Shown here one piece after another: positions 26,170 to 35,470 of a stretch of 64,000 bases of DNA. Numbering within the stretch: position 1 is the stretch's first letter; the number at the start of each line of letters is the position of its first letter. A program made the position numbers and the translations under genes. Under the pieces are notes generated by a model, which had not been told where the DNA came from, ran no database searches, and saw nothing but the letters and a program-made list of their open reading frames with translations. This stretch comes from UBA2965 sp036526135 (GTDB lineage Bacteria > Pseudomonadota > Gammaproteobacteria > Pseudomonadales > Azotimanducaceae): assembly GCA_036526135.1 (NCBI GenBank), contig DATCZA010000070.1:19918-83917 (forward strand), written 5' to 3'.

Positions 26170-26205
26170 GCGCGGCTGCAAGCGCGGCTGCAAGCGCGGG
26201 TGGAA
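26170..26205 (+). repeat. Three-copy 12-bp tandem repeat at the 3' end of the SDR gene
   Basis: GCGCGGCTGCAA occurs at 26170 and 26182, with an imperfect third unit GCGCGGGTGGAA at 26194. It begins at the last base of the stop codon of the SDR. Confidence 0.85.
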
Positions 26206-26229
26206 GCGCCGGTGCGTCGTATCCGGCGC
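26206..26229. terminator. Hairpin between convergent genes
   Basis: Stem GCGCCGG/CCGGCGC (7 bp) with a 10-nt loop, between the convergent SDR and carotenoid oxygenase genes. No clear T-tract on either side, so the assignment is tentative. Confidence 0.35.
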
Positions 26230-26258
26230 CTGTGGTGGTTTCCGGTGCCGATGAACCC

Positions 26259-27608
26259 TCAGCCGGCCACGGAGCTTGGAATCCAGCTGCCGTGAAAACC
26301 GTTGGGAATTCGTGGCAGCTCGATCGACGCAACCGGGGTGTCGTCCATTGTGGCCGCGTCCATGATGACGAATCGGCTGGCGTCCGTTTCGGCATCGTAG
26401 ACATAGGTCATCAGATACCCGTCGTCCTCGGCCTTCGCATCGGCTGCCGGCGCGAAAACGGGCTCCCCGCAGGTGTGGCCGCGACCGAGCTCGATCTCCG
26501 AGCGGCTGCCGGTCTCCCGGTCGTACTTCAGGATCGCGCCCGACTGGCTCGCCGGATCCCCCTGGTCCCCGGTGGCCATCGCCATCATGTACCCGTATCG
26601 GTGTCGCAGGCCGATCAGGCTGTCCGCAACGCGGGGAAACTCTGCCGGTCGGTCGTCGATCTGCTCCTCGCGAACCCGCCCGGTCGCAGTGTCGATCGTC
26701 CAGCGCCAGAGCTGCGGCGGCGCGAAGTCCATTGCCGATTCGCGCCAGATGTGATCGAACCGGGCAACGTCCAGGACGATGGTGTCGCCGTCCTCGTAGG
26801 AATTCATGGGATGGAAGACGTAGCACGGATTGATGTCGTACCACGTCACCTGGGCATCGGTGCCGGTGCGCGGCATAACGCCCAGCCGCGCCGGGTAGTC
26901 GTCGTCCCACCGGATCGGCATGTCGCCGCTCATGGCTAGGCTCATGTCGAAGACGGCGGGCAGATCCATGAAGATGACGAAATTCTTCGTGATGTTGAAG
27001 TCGTGCATCATCGTCGGGCCGCCCACGGTGATGTTCTCTGTCTGAACCAGCTTGCCTTCAGCGGACACGCGCAGATAGCGCAGGTACGGCTCGAAGGCCG
27101 AGTAGCCGAACGCCAGCATCTCGCCGGTGACCGGGCAGATCTTCGGGTGTGCGGTAAACGATCCGGTGAGCACGCCGTCGAAATCGACGGGTCCCACCGT
27201 ATTCAGATCCGCGTCCACCTCATAGGGGAAATGACCTTCCTCGAGGGCGAGGATCCTGCCGGCATGGCCCACGACGTGGGTGTTCGCCTTCGACGCCCGC
27301 ATGTCCAGCATGACGGACGCATCGAGAATGTCCACGGAAGGGTTTGAGATGAAGGGCGTCTGGACGTAGCGGTTGTGATACCACTGAGCCTTTCCGTCGC
27401 GCAGATGCACGCCGTGCAGCATGCCGTCGCCGAAGAATGGATGCGCGCTGGTACCGCTGAGCGGATTCGGCCCGTTGCGAACGTAGCGCCCGTCCAGCTC
27501 GGGAGGAATTGCTCCGGTCACCTTCAGATCCGTGAGCGTGCGCTCCTCGGTGATCGGTCGGCCGTTGCCGCGCAGGTGGGAGGGTTTTTCTTCGATGACG
27601 GCTGCCAT
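26259..27608 (-). CDS. Carotenoid/stilbene cleavage oxygenase family protein
   Basis: 449 aa. The four iron-binding histidines of the RPE65/CCD seven-bladed propeller are visible: H154 (FTAHPKICP), H202 (MMHDFNIT), H266 (YVFHPMNSYEDGD) and H439 (GFHGSW). GRYVRNGPNP near the N-terminus is the family signature. It cleaves a C=C bond with O2 to give two carbonyl compounds. The bacterial branch that it resembles includes lignostilbene and apocarotenoid cleavage enzymes. Single-gene unit, divergent from the gene at 27802. Confidence 0.94.
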   Translation of the reverse strand: MAAVIEEKPSHLRGNGRPITEERTLTDLKVTGAIPPELDGRYVRNGPNPLSGTSAHPFFGDGMLHGVHLRDGKAQWYHNRYVQTPFISNPSVDILDASVMLDMRASKANTHVVGHAGRILALEEGHFPYEVDADLNTVGPVDFDGVLTGSFTAHPKICPVTGEMLAFGYSAFEPYLRYLRVSAEGKLVQTENITVGGPTMMHDFNITKNFVIFMDLPAVFDMSLAMSGDMPIRWDDDYPARLGVMPRTGTDAQVTWYDINPCYVFHPMNSYEDGDTIVLDVARFDHIWRESAMDFAPPQLWRWTIDTATGRVREEQIDDRPAEFPRVADSLIGLRHRYGYMMAMATGDQGDPASQSGAILKYDRETGSRSEIELGRGHTCGEPVFAPAADAKAEDDGYLMTYVYDAETDASRFVIMDAATMDDTPVASIELPRIPNGFHGSWIPSSVAG

Positions 27609-27801
27609 GATCCGTTTTTCCCTTATTGATTGGTTGCCTCATAGTAGTTCGCCGACGGGGAGGGGTCCAGGCGAACCCACCCGGGATCCGCCTCTGCGCT
27701 GACATCGCTCCCCCTAAAAGTGGAGTTGAGCGGTGACCGGATCGGAACGACGGCGCATGATACGCTCTCACACGCGATTGCTGCTGGAAGACCCGAGTAA
27801 G

Positions 27802-28329
27802 ATGTCCAAAGAATTCAACTACGACGACGTCAGCACCTACACCCTGGACAAGGCCGACGAGCTTGCCCTCATCGCCGCGCAGAACGAGTGCACGTTCATG
27901 TGGTCCACCAAAGACGGCTGGCCGGTCGGGGTGATCATGACGTATGTCTACGCGGAGGATTGCTTCTGGCTCAGCGTGTCGTCTTTACGCGTTCGCGTGA
28001 AGGCGGTGCAGCGCGATCCCCGCGCGTCGATCTCGATAACAAGCAAGGGCACACCGCTGCGCAGCGGACAGAGCCTCACCTACAAGGGCACCTGCGAAGT
28101 GTTCTCAGACCAAGCCACCGTCGATTGGTTCCTGCCGGAGCTGGCAAAAGCCTTACGGATAGGAGACGAGCGAGCACGGCGCGTCTTTGTTGAGCTGAAC
28201 AACACCGAAAACCGCCGTGTCATCAAGTTCACGCCGACCAAGGCCATCGGTTTCGACGGCCGCAAGATGGGTAAAGCCACCATGGAGGCAACCGGCGGGG
28301 ACCCAGTGGTCACTAAGCGATCCTCTTAA
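27802..28329 (+). CDS. Pyridoxamine 5'-phosphate oxidase-like flavin/F420-binding fold protein
   Basis: 175 aa from the ATG at 27802 (MSKEFNYDD), the most likely of several in-frame starts (27733, 27757). The split-barrel pattern is visible: ALIAAQNECTFMWSTKDGWPVGVIMTYVY, then FWLSVSSLRVRVKAVQRDPRASISITS. This is the PNPOx-like fold that binds FMN, F420 or heme; FDORs with this pattern reduce or isomerise diverse compounds. The C-terminal part has a WFLPELAKAL helix and an INxx-type FTPTKAIGFDG end. The specific cofactor is not evident. It is followed 126 bp later by an SDR. Confidence 0.8.
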   Translation: MSKEFNYDDVSTYTLDKADELALIAAQNECTFMWSTKDGWPVGVIMTYVYAEDCFWLSVSSLRVRVKAVQRDPRASISITSKGTPLRSGQSLTYKGTCEVFSDQATVDWFLPELAKALRIGDERARRVFVELNNTENRRVIKFTPTKAIGFDGRKMGKATMEATGGDPVVTKRSS

Positions 28330-28455
28330 ACATGCCGGAGCCAACGGGCGCGTCCGGATTCCGGCGATGCCGCCCACCGTGCAGGCGGGGCGCCTGTTGT
28401 TACCGTGATGCCGGTTCTGCGACTATAAGGCGATACAGAACCTGGGAGGGAGCAC

Positions 28456-29223
28456 ATGGATCTCGGACTTAATGGGGCAAAAGCCGTCATCTCCGGTGGC
28501 ACGCAAGGTATCGGCCTGGCGGTTGCCAAACAGCTCATGGTCGAGGGGGTGGCGGTGAGCATCGCGGCGCGCCGGCAAGAAGGCGTGGACGCGGCACTCG
28601 AGGAGCTGTCCGCGCTGGGCACCGTCGTTGGCCAGGTGTGCGACGTTGCAGACTACGACGCCACGGTGGCTTGGATGCAGAACGCAGCGGACGCCCTCGG
28701 CGGTATCGACATCGTTGTGCACAACGCCACGGCCAGCGGCCAACCGGGTCCGGGACCCCAATCCTGGATCAACAACTTCAGCGTCGATGTGCTCGGCATG
28801 GTGGGCATGAGCGAAGGCGCGCTGCCCTTTCTCGAGCAATCCGAGCGTGCAGCGCTGGTACAGATCGCGTCGATCACCGGCATTGAGCACCACGACGTCC
28901 CCATCAGCCCGAGTTACGGTGCCATGAAAGCCGCGTCGATTCGTCACATGGCGCAATTGGCCCAGCAGTGGGGACCCAAAGGCATTCGCGCGAACACCGT
29001 CGCGCCGGGGCCGATCTTCATCGAGAACGGCGTTTGGAACGGCATCAAGGACAACGCGCCAGCTCTGTATGAGCGCGACCGTGACTACCATCCCACCAAA
29101 CGCATGGGCACGGGGGAAGAGGTCGCACGCGTTGTCGCCTTTCTCGCCAGCCCCGCCGCGAGTTGGGTGAACGGCACCACCGTGCGCGTCGACGGCGCAT
29201 TTACCCGCGGGGTTAACTTCTAG
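28456..29223 (+). CDS. Short-chain dehydrogenase/reductase
   Basis: 255 aa, ATG 6 nt after GGGAGGGAGC. Cofactor motif SGGTQGIGLAVA (13-24), SIAARR after strand 2 suggesting NADP, catalytic Tyr-x3-Lys in SYGAMKAA and the PG turn APGPIF. The NNAG motif is replaced by HNATAS, an unusual but tolerated change. The C-terminal RVDGAFTRGVNF is family-typical. The product may be an oxoacyl or steroid reductase. Confidence 0.92.
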   Translation: MDLGLNGAKAVISGGTQGIGLAVAKQLMVEGVAVSIAARRQEGVDAALEELSALGTVVGQVCDVADYDATVAWMQNAADALGGIDIVVHNATASGQPGPGPQSWINNFSVDVLGMVGMSEGALPFLEQSERAALVQIASITGIEHHDVPISPSYGAMKAASIRHMAQLAQQWGPKGIRANTVAPGPIFIENGVWNGIKDNAPALYERDRDYHPTKRMGTGEEVARVVAFLASPAASWVNGTTVRVDGAFTRGVNF

Positions 29224-29291
29224 GCGGTTACGCCTGGCGCAGGAACTCGTCGGGATCTCCGACACCGGGCATCCTCGATTGGTGCGGCGAG

Positions 29292-29603
29292 GTGGCGGCG
29301 ATTAAACGGATGGCGTTTACTCTCCACATGCGAGCATTGCCAGAGAACGTACTTCCCTACAGGCGTACGGCGACTTTTCACCAGGACTCGATTCCGCCCG
29401 GATTGCTGAAGGCGCACAGCACCAAGCCCGGCACCTGGGGAAGGATCGTCGTCGTGACGGGTGAGCTCCTTTATCGGATCCTCGAGCCAGACCCGGCAGA
29501 GTTTCTGCTCTCCCCACACATCATGGGCGTTGTCGAGCCGACGGTGCTCCACGAGGTCGCTCCCGTCGGCGAGGTCGAATTCTACATCGAGTTTCTGCGT
29601 TAG
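29292..29603 (+). CDS. DUF1971 (TehB-like cupin) domain protein
   Basis: 103 aa at most; in-frame starts at 29292 (GTG), 29310 and 29328 are all possible because the domain begins at MRALPENVLPYRRT. The pattern LPYRRTATFHQDSIPPGLLKAH, WGRIVVVTGELLYRILEP and VVEPTVLHEVAPVGEVEFYIEF is the DUF1971 cupin, also found fused to TehB in tellurite resistance. It probably binds a small ligand or metal. No teh genes are near. Followed by the TonB-dependent receptor after 163 bp. Confidence 0.85.
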   Translation: MAAIKRMAFTLHMRALPENVLPYRRTATFHQDSIPPGLLKAHSTKPGTWGRIVVVTGELLYRILEPDPAEFLLSPHIMGVVEPTVLHEVAPVGEVEFYIEFLR

Positions 29604-29766
29604 CGCTCCGCGAGGCCGATTTGCGTGGCGCACGCCCGGCGCGAGCGGCTCGAATGTCCGATGCCATCGTCGATCCCCGCGGTCGGCGAACGGCCTAGAC
29701 GGCCATGGGTGGTCAGGCGGCTCTCGTGGCGTTATAAGTTAGCTCGGCAGAAGAGGGAGACGCGGC

Positions 29767-32745
29767 ATGGCCCGAGGAATCCCGATCAGCGCGATGGTCC
29801 TGATGATGCCGTGCGCCCTGCAGGCTCAGGAGCGCTTGGTCATCGAAGAGGTGATCGTCACGGCTCAACGGGTGGAGGAGAGCGCCCAGAAGGTGCCCAT
29901 CGCCCTCAACGCCTTTGACGAGACGGGCATCGAGGATCGCCAGATCATTGGCATCGGCGATCTTTCCCTGTTCGTTCCCAACCTGAGCTACAACACCAAC
30001 AACGTGGGGGACACCCACGTCACCATTCGCGGTGTCGGGTCGTTGGTGTCCCGCCGGGACAGCGAGTCGGGCGTGTCCCTGCACGTCAACCAGGTGCCCT
30101 TGCCATCCGGCCAGCCGCCGTTCGAGATCTACGATCTCGCCCGGATTGAAGTGCTGCGGGGACCCCAGGGCACGCTGTACGGCCGCAACGCCACGGGCGG
30201 TGTCATCAACCTCATTACCAACAGGCCGAGCTTTGACGGTACAAGCGGGTACCTGGACGTGGAGGCCGGTAACCACGACCTCCTGCGGCTGCGCGGCGCG
30301 CTGAACGCCACGGTCGCCGACCGGCTCGCGCTTCGCCTAGCGGGACTCTCTCTGGACCGGGACGGCTACACGGACAACCTGGCCGGCGGCCAGGTGCCCG
30401 GGGTGGCGAGCGAAATCGACGGACGAGATCTCTACAGCGTCCGGGCGAGCGCCACCTGGCGCGTCACGGAGGCGACGGAGATCTGGGGCCTGTACGAGCG
30501 CTTCGATGAAGACGACGACCGCATGCTGACCCACAACCGTCGTTGCAAAACGGCGCTGCGGCCCACGACGCGCACTGGCTGCGAGCCCGGCGAGTGGGGC
30601 CTGGAGCCGAACAACCCGAACCAGGCCCGCTTTCAGACCTCGATCACCAACGGCCTGCGAGGCGTCATTCCCCTTGGGGCGCGCGACGCTGAAACCGGCC
30701 TCACGTTTGCCTACCCGCGCCCCGAGATCACCAATCTCAGGGACGTGCACATCGACTTCGCCCCCGTGTACGAGTTCGAGCAGAACCTCTGGCAGCTCGG
30801 GGCCAGCCACGATTTCGATTGGGCGACGTTGAGCTTCATCGGCAGCTATCAGGACTGGCGATTGCGCACGTTGCAGGATAACGATTGGAGCGTCGGCCAT
30901 GAGTTGGCGCCGATTCCGGAAAATCCGAGCGGCCTGTATCCGGTCTCCGCCCTGCCTGAAGGCAAGAACCCGCTCGACGGGCCGGAGTGCAACGTCAACG
31001 AAGCGCAATTTGGCGTGCTTGGCGGCTGCGTGCTGGACCCCAACGTGACGCGCCAGTTCTGGTACGGGGAACGACGCGAGTGGCGTGACTTCTACTCCGC
31101 GGAGCTGCGACTGCGCTCGGATCTGGACGGTCGCGTCAACTTTCTGATCGGCGGCAACTATCAGTTCTCGGACGACCACGCTGTCTCGGGTGGCGGGACC
31201 AACGACTACTGGGAGATGTGGACCCGGTTTGGCAGGGCACAGGCCCCGGCACCGGGTCCGAATCCGTTCGCGCTTAATCTGAACGCTCTCGATCGTCTGA
31301 TGGTTTTAGCCGGCGGCGAAGACAAAAACGAGTTCGAGAGCTTCTCGGCCTTTTCGGAGATCTACGTGGATCTGACCGACCACCTGAAACTCACGGTGGC
31401 CGCGCGCTACAACCGCGATGAGAAACGCTACAGAGCTCGCGGCATCGGTGCCCCTTTCGACATCAACACCGGCCTTGGCGGCGTTTTCGGCCGCGACGTG
31501 TGGGTGCGTCCCCAAGCGGCCCTTTACATATTTGGAATCTCCGACGACTCGGGTCTGCTCGACTTTTACGGTCTGACCGAGGAGGTGGATGCCGCCCTGG
31601 CGACCGGCGGGTTTCCCGGCCTTCTGGCCGCCAACCTGATCGCATCGCAGATCCCGATTCTGACTGCCTGGAACGAGGGCGCGATCATTGCCGGCGTGCC
31701 GACGGATTTCGAGTGGGACGCCGTCAGTGGACGCGCTGTCCTCGACTGGCAGATCACGCCCGACATGCTGGCCTACGCTTCCTTCGCCCGGGGCTACAAG
31801 CCCGGCGGCCTGAACGGCTTCTTCAGCACCAACCCGACCTACGACCGCGAGGACGTCAACTCTTTCGAGCTCGGCTTCAAGTCGCTGCTGGCAGACGACA
31901 GCCTAATGCTGAACGTGGCCGCATTCTTCAACGACTATGAGGGGCTGCAGCTCACCAACCTGGCCGCGGAGCAGTTTACCCGCAACATCGAGAACACCAA
32001 CGTGGACGCGGACATGTACGGCGCGGAGATCGAGGCCAGGTGGCGACCGCCCTTCGCGCCGAGAGCCGAGCTGGAGATTGGCTACTCCTGGCTCAATGCC
32101 GAGCTCAAGAATGAACCACCCCGCATCGACGCCCTGTGGCTGACCAACGGCGACCCCGAATATGTGGAGCTGCTGTCTTTCGCCACCAACGCCGGATCTC
32201 CCAATGGCCGCTACGTTGCCCGCGTTGAGGACGTGCTGCCCTGGGTGAACCCCGCGATTGCCATAGGAGCGGCCATCGGGCCGGATGAAGCGCCCGCAAC
32301 CATCTATCCCAACGGCATCCCGGCCTGGTTCGACGGGGCATTTCTCTCTGCCGTGGGCGTGGAGCTGTTACCCGGGATACCCGTGCCGGTGTCGGGGAAC
32401 TCCGTCCCCGACACGCCCGAGCACACGGTGCACCTGGGTGTCAGCTACACGTGGGACGTGCCCGCCGGGGCGCTCACTGCCCGGTGGGACTACTACTGGC
32501 AGAGCAAGAGCTACCTGACGATTTTCAATCGCAGCGCGGAGACCATCGACGCCTGGGATCAGCACAATTTGAGCCTGATCTACGAGACCGGCGACGGACG
32601 CTGGTCGGCGCGCGCCTGGGTGCGCAACATCGAAAACGACTTGCACATCCTAGGTGGGTACCGTCAGCATTCGCAGCAGGATTTTTCCGTGAGCGAGCCG
32701 CGGGCGTTCGGCGTGTCGTTGCGATTCAATTTCGCCCCGGGCTGA
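29767..32745 (+). CDS. TonB-dependent outer-membrane receptor
   Basis: 992 aa with a signal peptide (1-20, cut after LQA), a probable TonB box EEVIVTAQR (27-35) and a plug domain containing VTIRGVGSL and RIEVLRGPQGTLYGRNATGG, all signatures of the family. The rest is a large beta-barrel ending SLRFNFAPG. There is no N-terminal STN signalling domain. It imports a large or scarce nutrient across the outer membrane using TonB energy; substrate cannot be told from sequence and no siderophore or vitamin genes are adjacent. The long extracellular loops (many Asn/Pro insertions about 640-900) suggest a sizeable ligand. Confidence 0.95.
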   Translation: MARGIPISAMVLMMPCALQAQERLVIEEVIVTAQRVEESAQKVPIALNAFDETGIEDRQIIGIGDLSLFVPNLSYNTNNVGDTHVTIRGVGSLVSRRDSESGVSLHVNQVPLPSGQPPFEIYDLARIEVLRGPQGTLYGRNATGGVINLITNRPSFDGTSGYLDVEAGNHDLLRLRGALNATVADRLALRLAGLSLDRDGYTDNLAGGQVPGVASEIDGRDLYSVRASATWRVTEATEIWGLYERFDEDDDRMLTHNRRCKTALRPTTRTGCEPGEWGLEPNNPNQARFQTSITNGLRGVIPLGARDAETGLTFAYPRPEITNLRDVHIDFAPVYEFEQNLWQLGASHDFDWATLSFIGSYQDWRLRTLQDNDWSVGHELAPIPENPSGLYPVSALPEGKNPLDGPECNVNEAQFGVLGGCVLDPNVTRQFWYGERREWRDFYSAELRLRSDLDGRVNFLIGGNYQFSDDHAVSGGGTNDYWEMWTRFGRAQAPAPGPNPFALNLNALDRLMVLAGGEDKNEFESFSAFSEIYVDLTDHLKLTVAARYNRDEKRYRARGIGAPFDINTGLGGVFGRDVWVRPQAALYIFGISDDSGLLDFYGLTEEVDAALATGGFPGLLAANLIASQIPILTAWNEGAIIAGVPTDFEWDAVSGRAVLDWQITPDMLAYASFARGYKPGGLNGFFSTNPTYDREDVNSFELGFKSLLADDSLMLNVAAFFNDYEGLQLTNLAAEQFTRNIENTNVDADMYGAEIEARWRPPFAPRAELEIGYSWLNAELKNEPPRIDALWLTNGDPEYVELLSFATNAGSPNGRYVARVEDVLPWVNPAIAIGAAIGPDEAPATIYPNGIPAWFDGAFLSAVGVELLPGIPVPVSGNSVPDTPEHTVHLGVSYTWDVPAGALTARWDYYWQSKSYLTIFNRSAETIDAWDQHNLSLIYETGDGRWSARAWVRNIENDLHILGGYRQHSQQDFSVSEPRAFGVSLRFNFAPG

Positions 32746-32765
32746 GCCGGGCGGCGTGCCCGCGG

Positions 32766-33545
32766 TTATCCCCCCACCATCTGTTCCACGTCCCAAAGGC
32801 TCAACCGGCAATCGAGCACGGAATCAAAGTGCGCGAGAACTGCCCGCCCGGCACCCGATTGCTCGAGGAGCGCGAGATGGCTCGACCAGGACGAAGCGCC
32901 GCGCCGGCTCGCAGCGAATACCAACACATCCGGCTGGTTGTTTAGGCCCGTCATGGGAATGAAGTGCAGCAGTTCATCCATGGCATCGTCGCCCATGGAT
33001 TGATTGACCATTGCCACGTGTTCCATTAGATCTTCCAGGTCGCTCATGTCCTGCTCGGGGCGCAGATCGCAGGCGTAGGAAGCCACCGTCGCCTCCCAGG
33101 GTCCTTGGGCGTCGGGGTCGCGTATGAACGCGTGGGCGTAGCTTCCAAGGGCGGGCACGCAGGTCATTACCGTCTCGGCGCGCTCGTTGACCGCGGCCAG
33201 GTCGGTCGAGGCAGCAATGGTATCGTAAGATCTGGAATAGGCGCTCAGGTCTTCGTGGACGTTGACCCACGTAAGGGTGGTGGGCCAGCTGCCATTGGTC
33301 ATCGTCCAGAGAAACGCGTCAGGCGGCGTGTAGTTCACCTTTTTCGCCTGCTTCAGGTAGAAGTCCCGCAGGGCGTTCAGGTCGTCCCGATCCTTGCCGC
33401 TGTTGTAGTTGCACTGAAAAACTTCGAGCACGCCCGATGGGAGAGCCGGCCCGTGGGAATCGGCGTAGGCGAACATGCCGTTCAGGGCAAGGAAGGGAAT
33501 CAGCACCAGCAGGGATCGACCCAACGTTCGGTTGATTGTTTTCAT
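32766..33545 (-). CDS. Secreted Cys-containing protein, paralog of 54841..55611
   Basis: 259 aa with a signal peptide (cut near FAYA, 28). The mature protein has a conserved core VFQCNYNSGKDRDDLNALRDFYLKQAKK, WVNVHEDLSAY, ETVMTCVPALG and SYACDLRPEQD, shared almost in order with the protein at 54841. Two similar halves, each with a short Cys-bearing strand then helix, suggest a duplicated alpha-beta barrel, but I do not recognise a named family. The location is periplasmic. It is convergent with the TonB receptor and 20 bp from its end. Confidence 0.75.
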   Translation of the reverse strand: MKTINRTLGRSLLVLIPFLALNGMFAYADSHGPALPSGVLEVFQCNYNSGKDRDDLNALRDFYLKQAKKVNYTPPDAFLWTMTNGSWPTTLTWVNVHEDLSAYSRSYDTIAASTDLAAVNERAETVMTCVPALGSYAHAFIRDPDAQGPWEATVASYACDLRPEQDMSDLEDLMEHVAMVNQSMGDDAMDELLHFIPMTGLNNQPDVLVFAASRRGASSWSSHLALLEQSGAGRAVLAHFDSVLDCRLSLWDVEQMVGG

Positions 33546-33694
33546 CGTTGTCTCCTTAAACTCTGGTCATCGCGGTCCGGCACGAATGTTACGGCAAGTG
33601 GCTGCGCCGGGGCGACTTTCCTAATTCCCGACGCCATGGCAAGGTCGTGGCGTCGGTGGGATGAGAAATCGGGATAGAGAGGAGAACCAGCGAG

Positions 33695-34798
33695 ATGGCA
33701 GGCATACCTGAAACTCCAGAGGACTTCACCACGAGCTGGCTGTGCGAGGTGCTTGGCGTGCCTGAGAGCGAAGTCCTCGATGTCGATGTGAGGACCTCCG
33801 AAGCGGACTCGGGCTTCGTGAGCCTCGCGTGCTTTCTGGAGCTGGAGACACGGCCCGGGAGCGGGTTGCCCCGCCAGCTCGTAGGCAAGCTGGCGCCGAC
33901 ATTCGAGGGAGCGAGGAAACTAAGCCGCGAGTTCGGGCTCTTCGCGCGCGAAAAGCAGTTTTACTCGGAAATCGCTCCGCTCGTAGCCATCCGCTCACCG
34001 GGAGCCTATCACTGCGATTACGATGCCGAGCTGGGAACCGGTGTTCTGCTCCTCGAGGATTGCTCGCACATGCGCGCGCCGGTGCAGACCGACGAGCAGC
34101 CGACTACCTTGGCGGAGCTGGAGCTGATCGTCGATGCTGCCGCTGACATGGCGATTTCTTCCTGGAATGCGGATTGGCTCGCGACAAAGGATGAGCTGAT
34201 GGGGCCCGATCACCCCGCCTTTGTAGGCTATTTCTCGGGGATCCAGGAGGGCTACAAGGACTTCGTCGACAGCGAGTTCATGTCCTGGGCGCCCGACGGG
34301 TTCGAGGGTCTGGCCGTTCGGCTCGGCGAGAACATGCGGACGATCGCTGCTGCGCAACCGGAAACCAATCTGTCTCTCTGCCACATGGATTTACGGCTGG
34401 CTAACGTGTTCCTCGATGAGGAATCCGACGATCCGGTCGTTCTCTACGATTGGCAGTCAATGTATCCCGGCAGAACGGCCCAGGATCTGGGGTATCTGAT
34501 CACCTCGGGGTACACGCCGGCGTTTCGTCGCGAGCATGAACGTAACCTGGTTAGTCGTTACCACCAGCGGCTGGTGGACGCGGGGATCCCGGGTTACAGC
34601 TTCGATGAAGCCTGGTTCGACTACCGGCACGGCATCATCATCGGCCTGCGGCTGTTGCCGATGGCGTTAGGCGATCTGGACGTCTCCACCGAGGGCGGCC
34701 AGGCCATCTTCAGGAAGATCATTCGGAACTTCCCCGAGGCAGCCCTGGACCACGGCGGCGTCGAGCTGGTGGATGAGATTCTGGCCCGGCGAGCATAG
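33695..34798 (+). CDS. Phosphotransferase-like (aminoglycoside/ecdysteroid kinase-fold) protein
   Basis: 367 aa. The kinase-like catalytic loop LCHMDLRLANVFLDE (HxDxxxxN) and the metal-binding VLYDWQ that follows are typical of the APH/EcKinase fold; an N-terminal lobe with QLVGKLAPTF gives the ATP lysine. It would phosphorylate a small hydroxylated compound. Related genes in marine and actinobacterial genomes neighbour steroid and acyl-CoA catabolic genes, but the substrate is not known. Start is the ATG at 33695 behind AGAGGAG. Confidence 0.85.
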   Translation: MAGIPETPEDFTTSWLCEVLGVPESEVLDVDVRTSEADSGFVSLACFLELETRPGSGLPRQLVGKLAPTFEGARKLSREFGLFAREKQFYSEIAPLVAIRSPGAYHCDYDAELGTGVLLLEDCSHMRAPVQTDEQPTTLAELELIVDAAADMAISSWNADWLATKDELMGPDHPAFVGYFSGIQEGYKDFVDSEFMSWAPDGFEGLAVRLGENMRTIAAAQPETNLSLCHMDLRLANVFLDEESDDPVVLYDWQSMYPGRTAQDLGYLITSGYTPAFRREHERNLVSRYHQRLVDAGIPGYSFDEAWFDYRHGIIIGLRLLPMALGDLDVSTEGGQAIFRKIIRNFPEAALDHGGVELVDEILARRA

Positions 34799-34831
34799 AT
34801 CTGCCTGACGCTGCATCCGGTCGCCGTTTTC

Positions 34832-35470
34832 CTACCCGGTCCCCGGCCCCGGCGTGGGTGCGGCGTGCAGCTCCCGCCAGGAACGGCTGAGAATGCGGGC
34901 AGCGGATCGCAGGAAAACGATCAGCAGAGCGATCGCGATCAAGAGGTCCGGCCATGCGGAGTCGGAAACCCACACGGCCACGGTGGCGGTCAGCACTGCA
35001 AGGCCGTCGAAGATGTCGTTGCGCGAGCACTCCCAGACGGACGTCATGTTCAGGTCGTCGTTCCGGAAGGGAAACAGGATGCGCAGGCAGATCAGGTTCG
35101 CGGCCAGGTTGAGGGTGGCCGCCACGCCCATGGTTTCGAACACCGGCGTCTCCATGTTGGAAAGCCGCCAGCCGATCTGCGCGGCCACCCCGAGGGCGGC
35201 TGCAAAGATCAGCAAGCCCTTGAAAAAGGCGACCCGGGCCTTTGCGGATGCCGTGGAACCGATGACTGCCAGGCTAAGGGCGTAGGTCAGCGCGTCGCCG
35301 AGGTTGTCCAGGGTGCCGGAGAGCAGAGAGGATGAGCCGCTGAGCACGGCGCCCACGATCATCACGAGGAATGCGGCGACGTTTATGGCGAGAACGGACG
35401 CCAGCGCGCGCCGGTGCCGCGTTTCGAGACCGCTCGCGTCGATTCCGTTGGCGCAGCAATCGTCGCTCAT
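34832..35470 (-). CDS. Cation diffusion facilitator family transporter
   Basis: 212 aa with five or six membrane helices. The metal site of CDF proteins appears in TLDNLGDAL (D-x3-D in helix 2) and RNDIFDGLAVL (D-x3-D in helix 5). It lacks the usual C-terminal cytoplasmic domain, being about 80 residues shorter than ZitB or FieF, and begins with Cys-rich MSDDCCANG, which could bind metal. It exports a divalent metal, possibly zinc, cobalt or iron. The stop codon region of the beta-propeller gene overlaps its start by 4 bases, so they are translationally coupled. Confidence 0.85.
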   Translation of the reverse strand: MSDDCCANGIDASGLETRHRRALASVLAINVAAFLVMIVGAVLSGSSSLLSGTLDNLGDALTYALSLAVIGSTASAKARVAFFKGLLIFAAALGVAAQIGWRLSNMETPVFETMGVAATLNLAANLICLRILFPFRNDDLNMTSVWECSRNDIFDGLAVLTATVAVWVSDSAWPDLLIAIALLIVFLRSAARILSRSWRELHAAPTPGPGTG

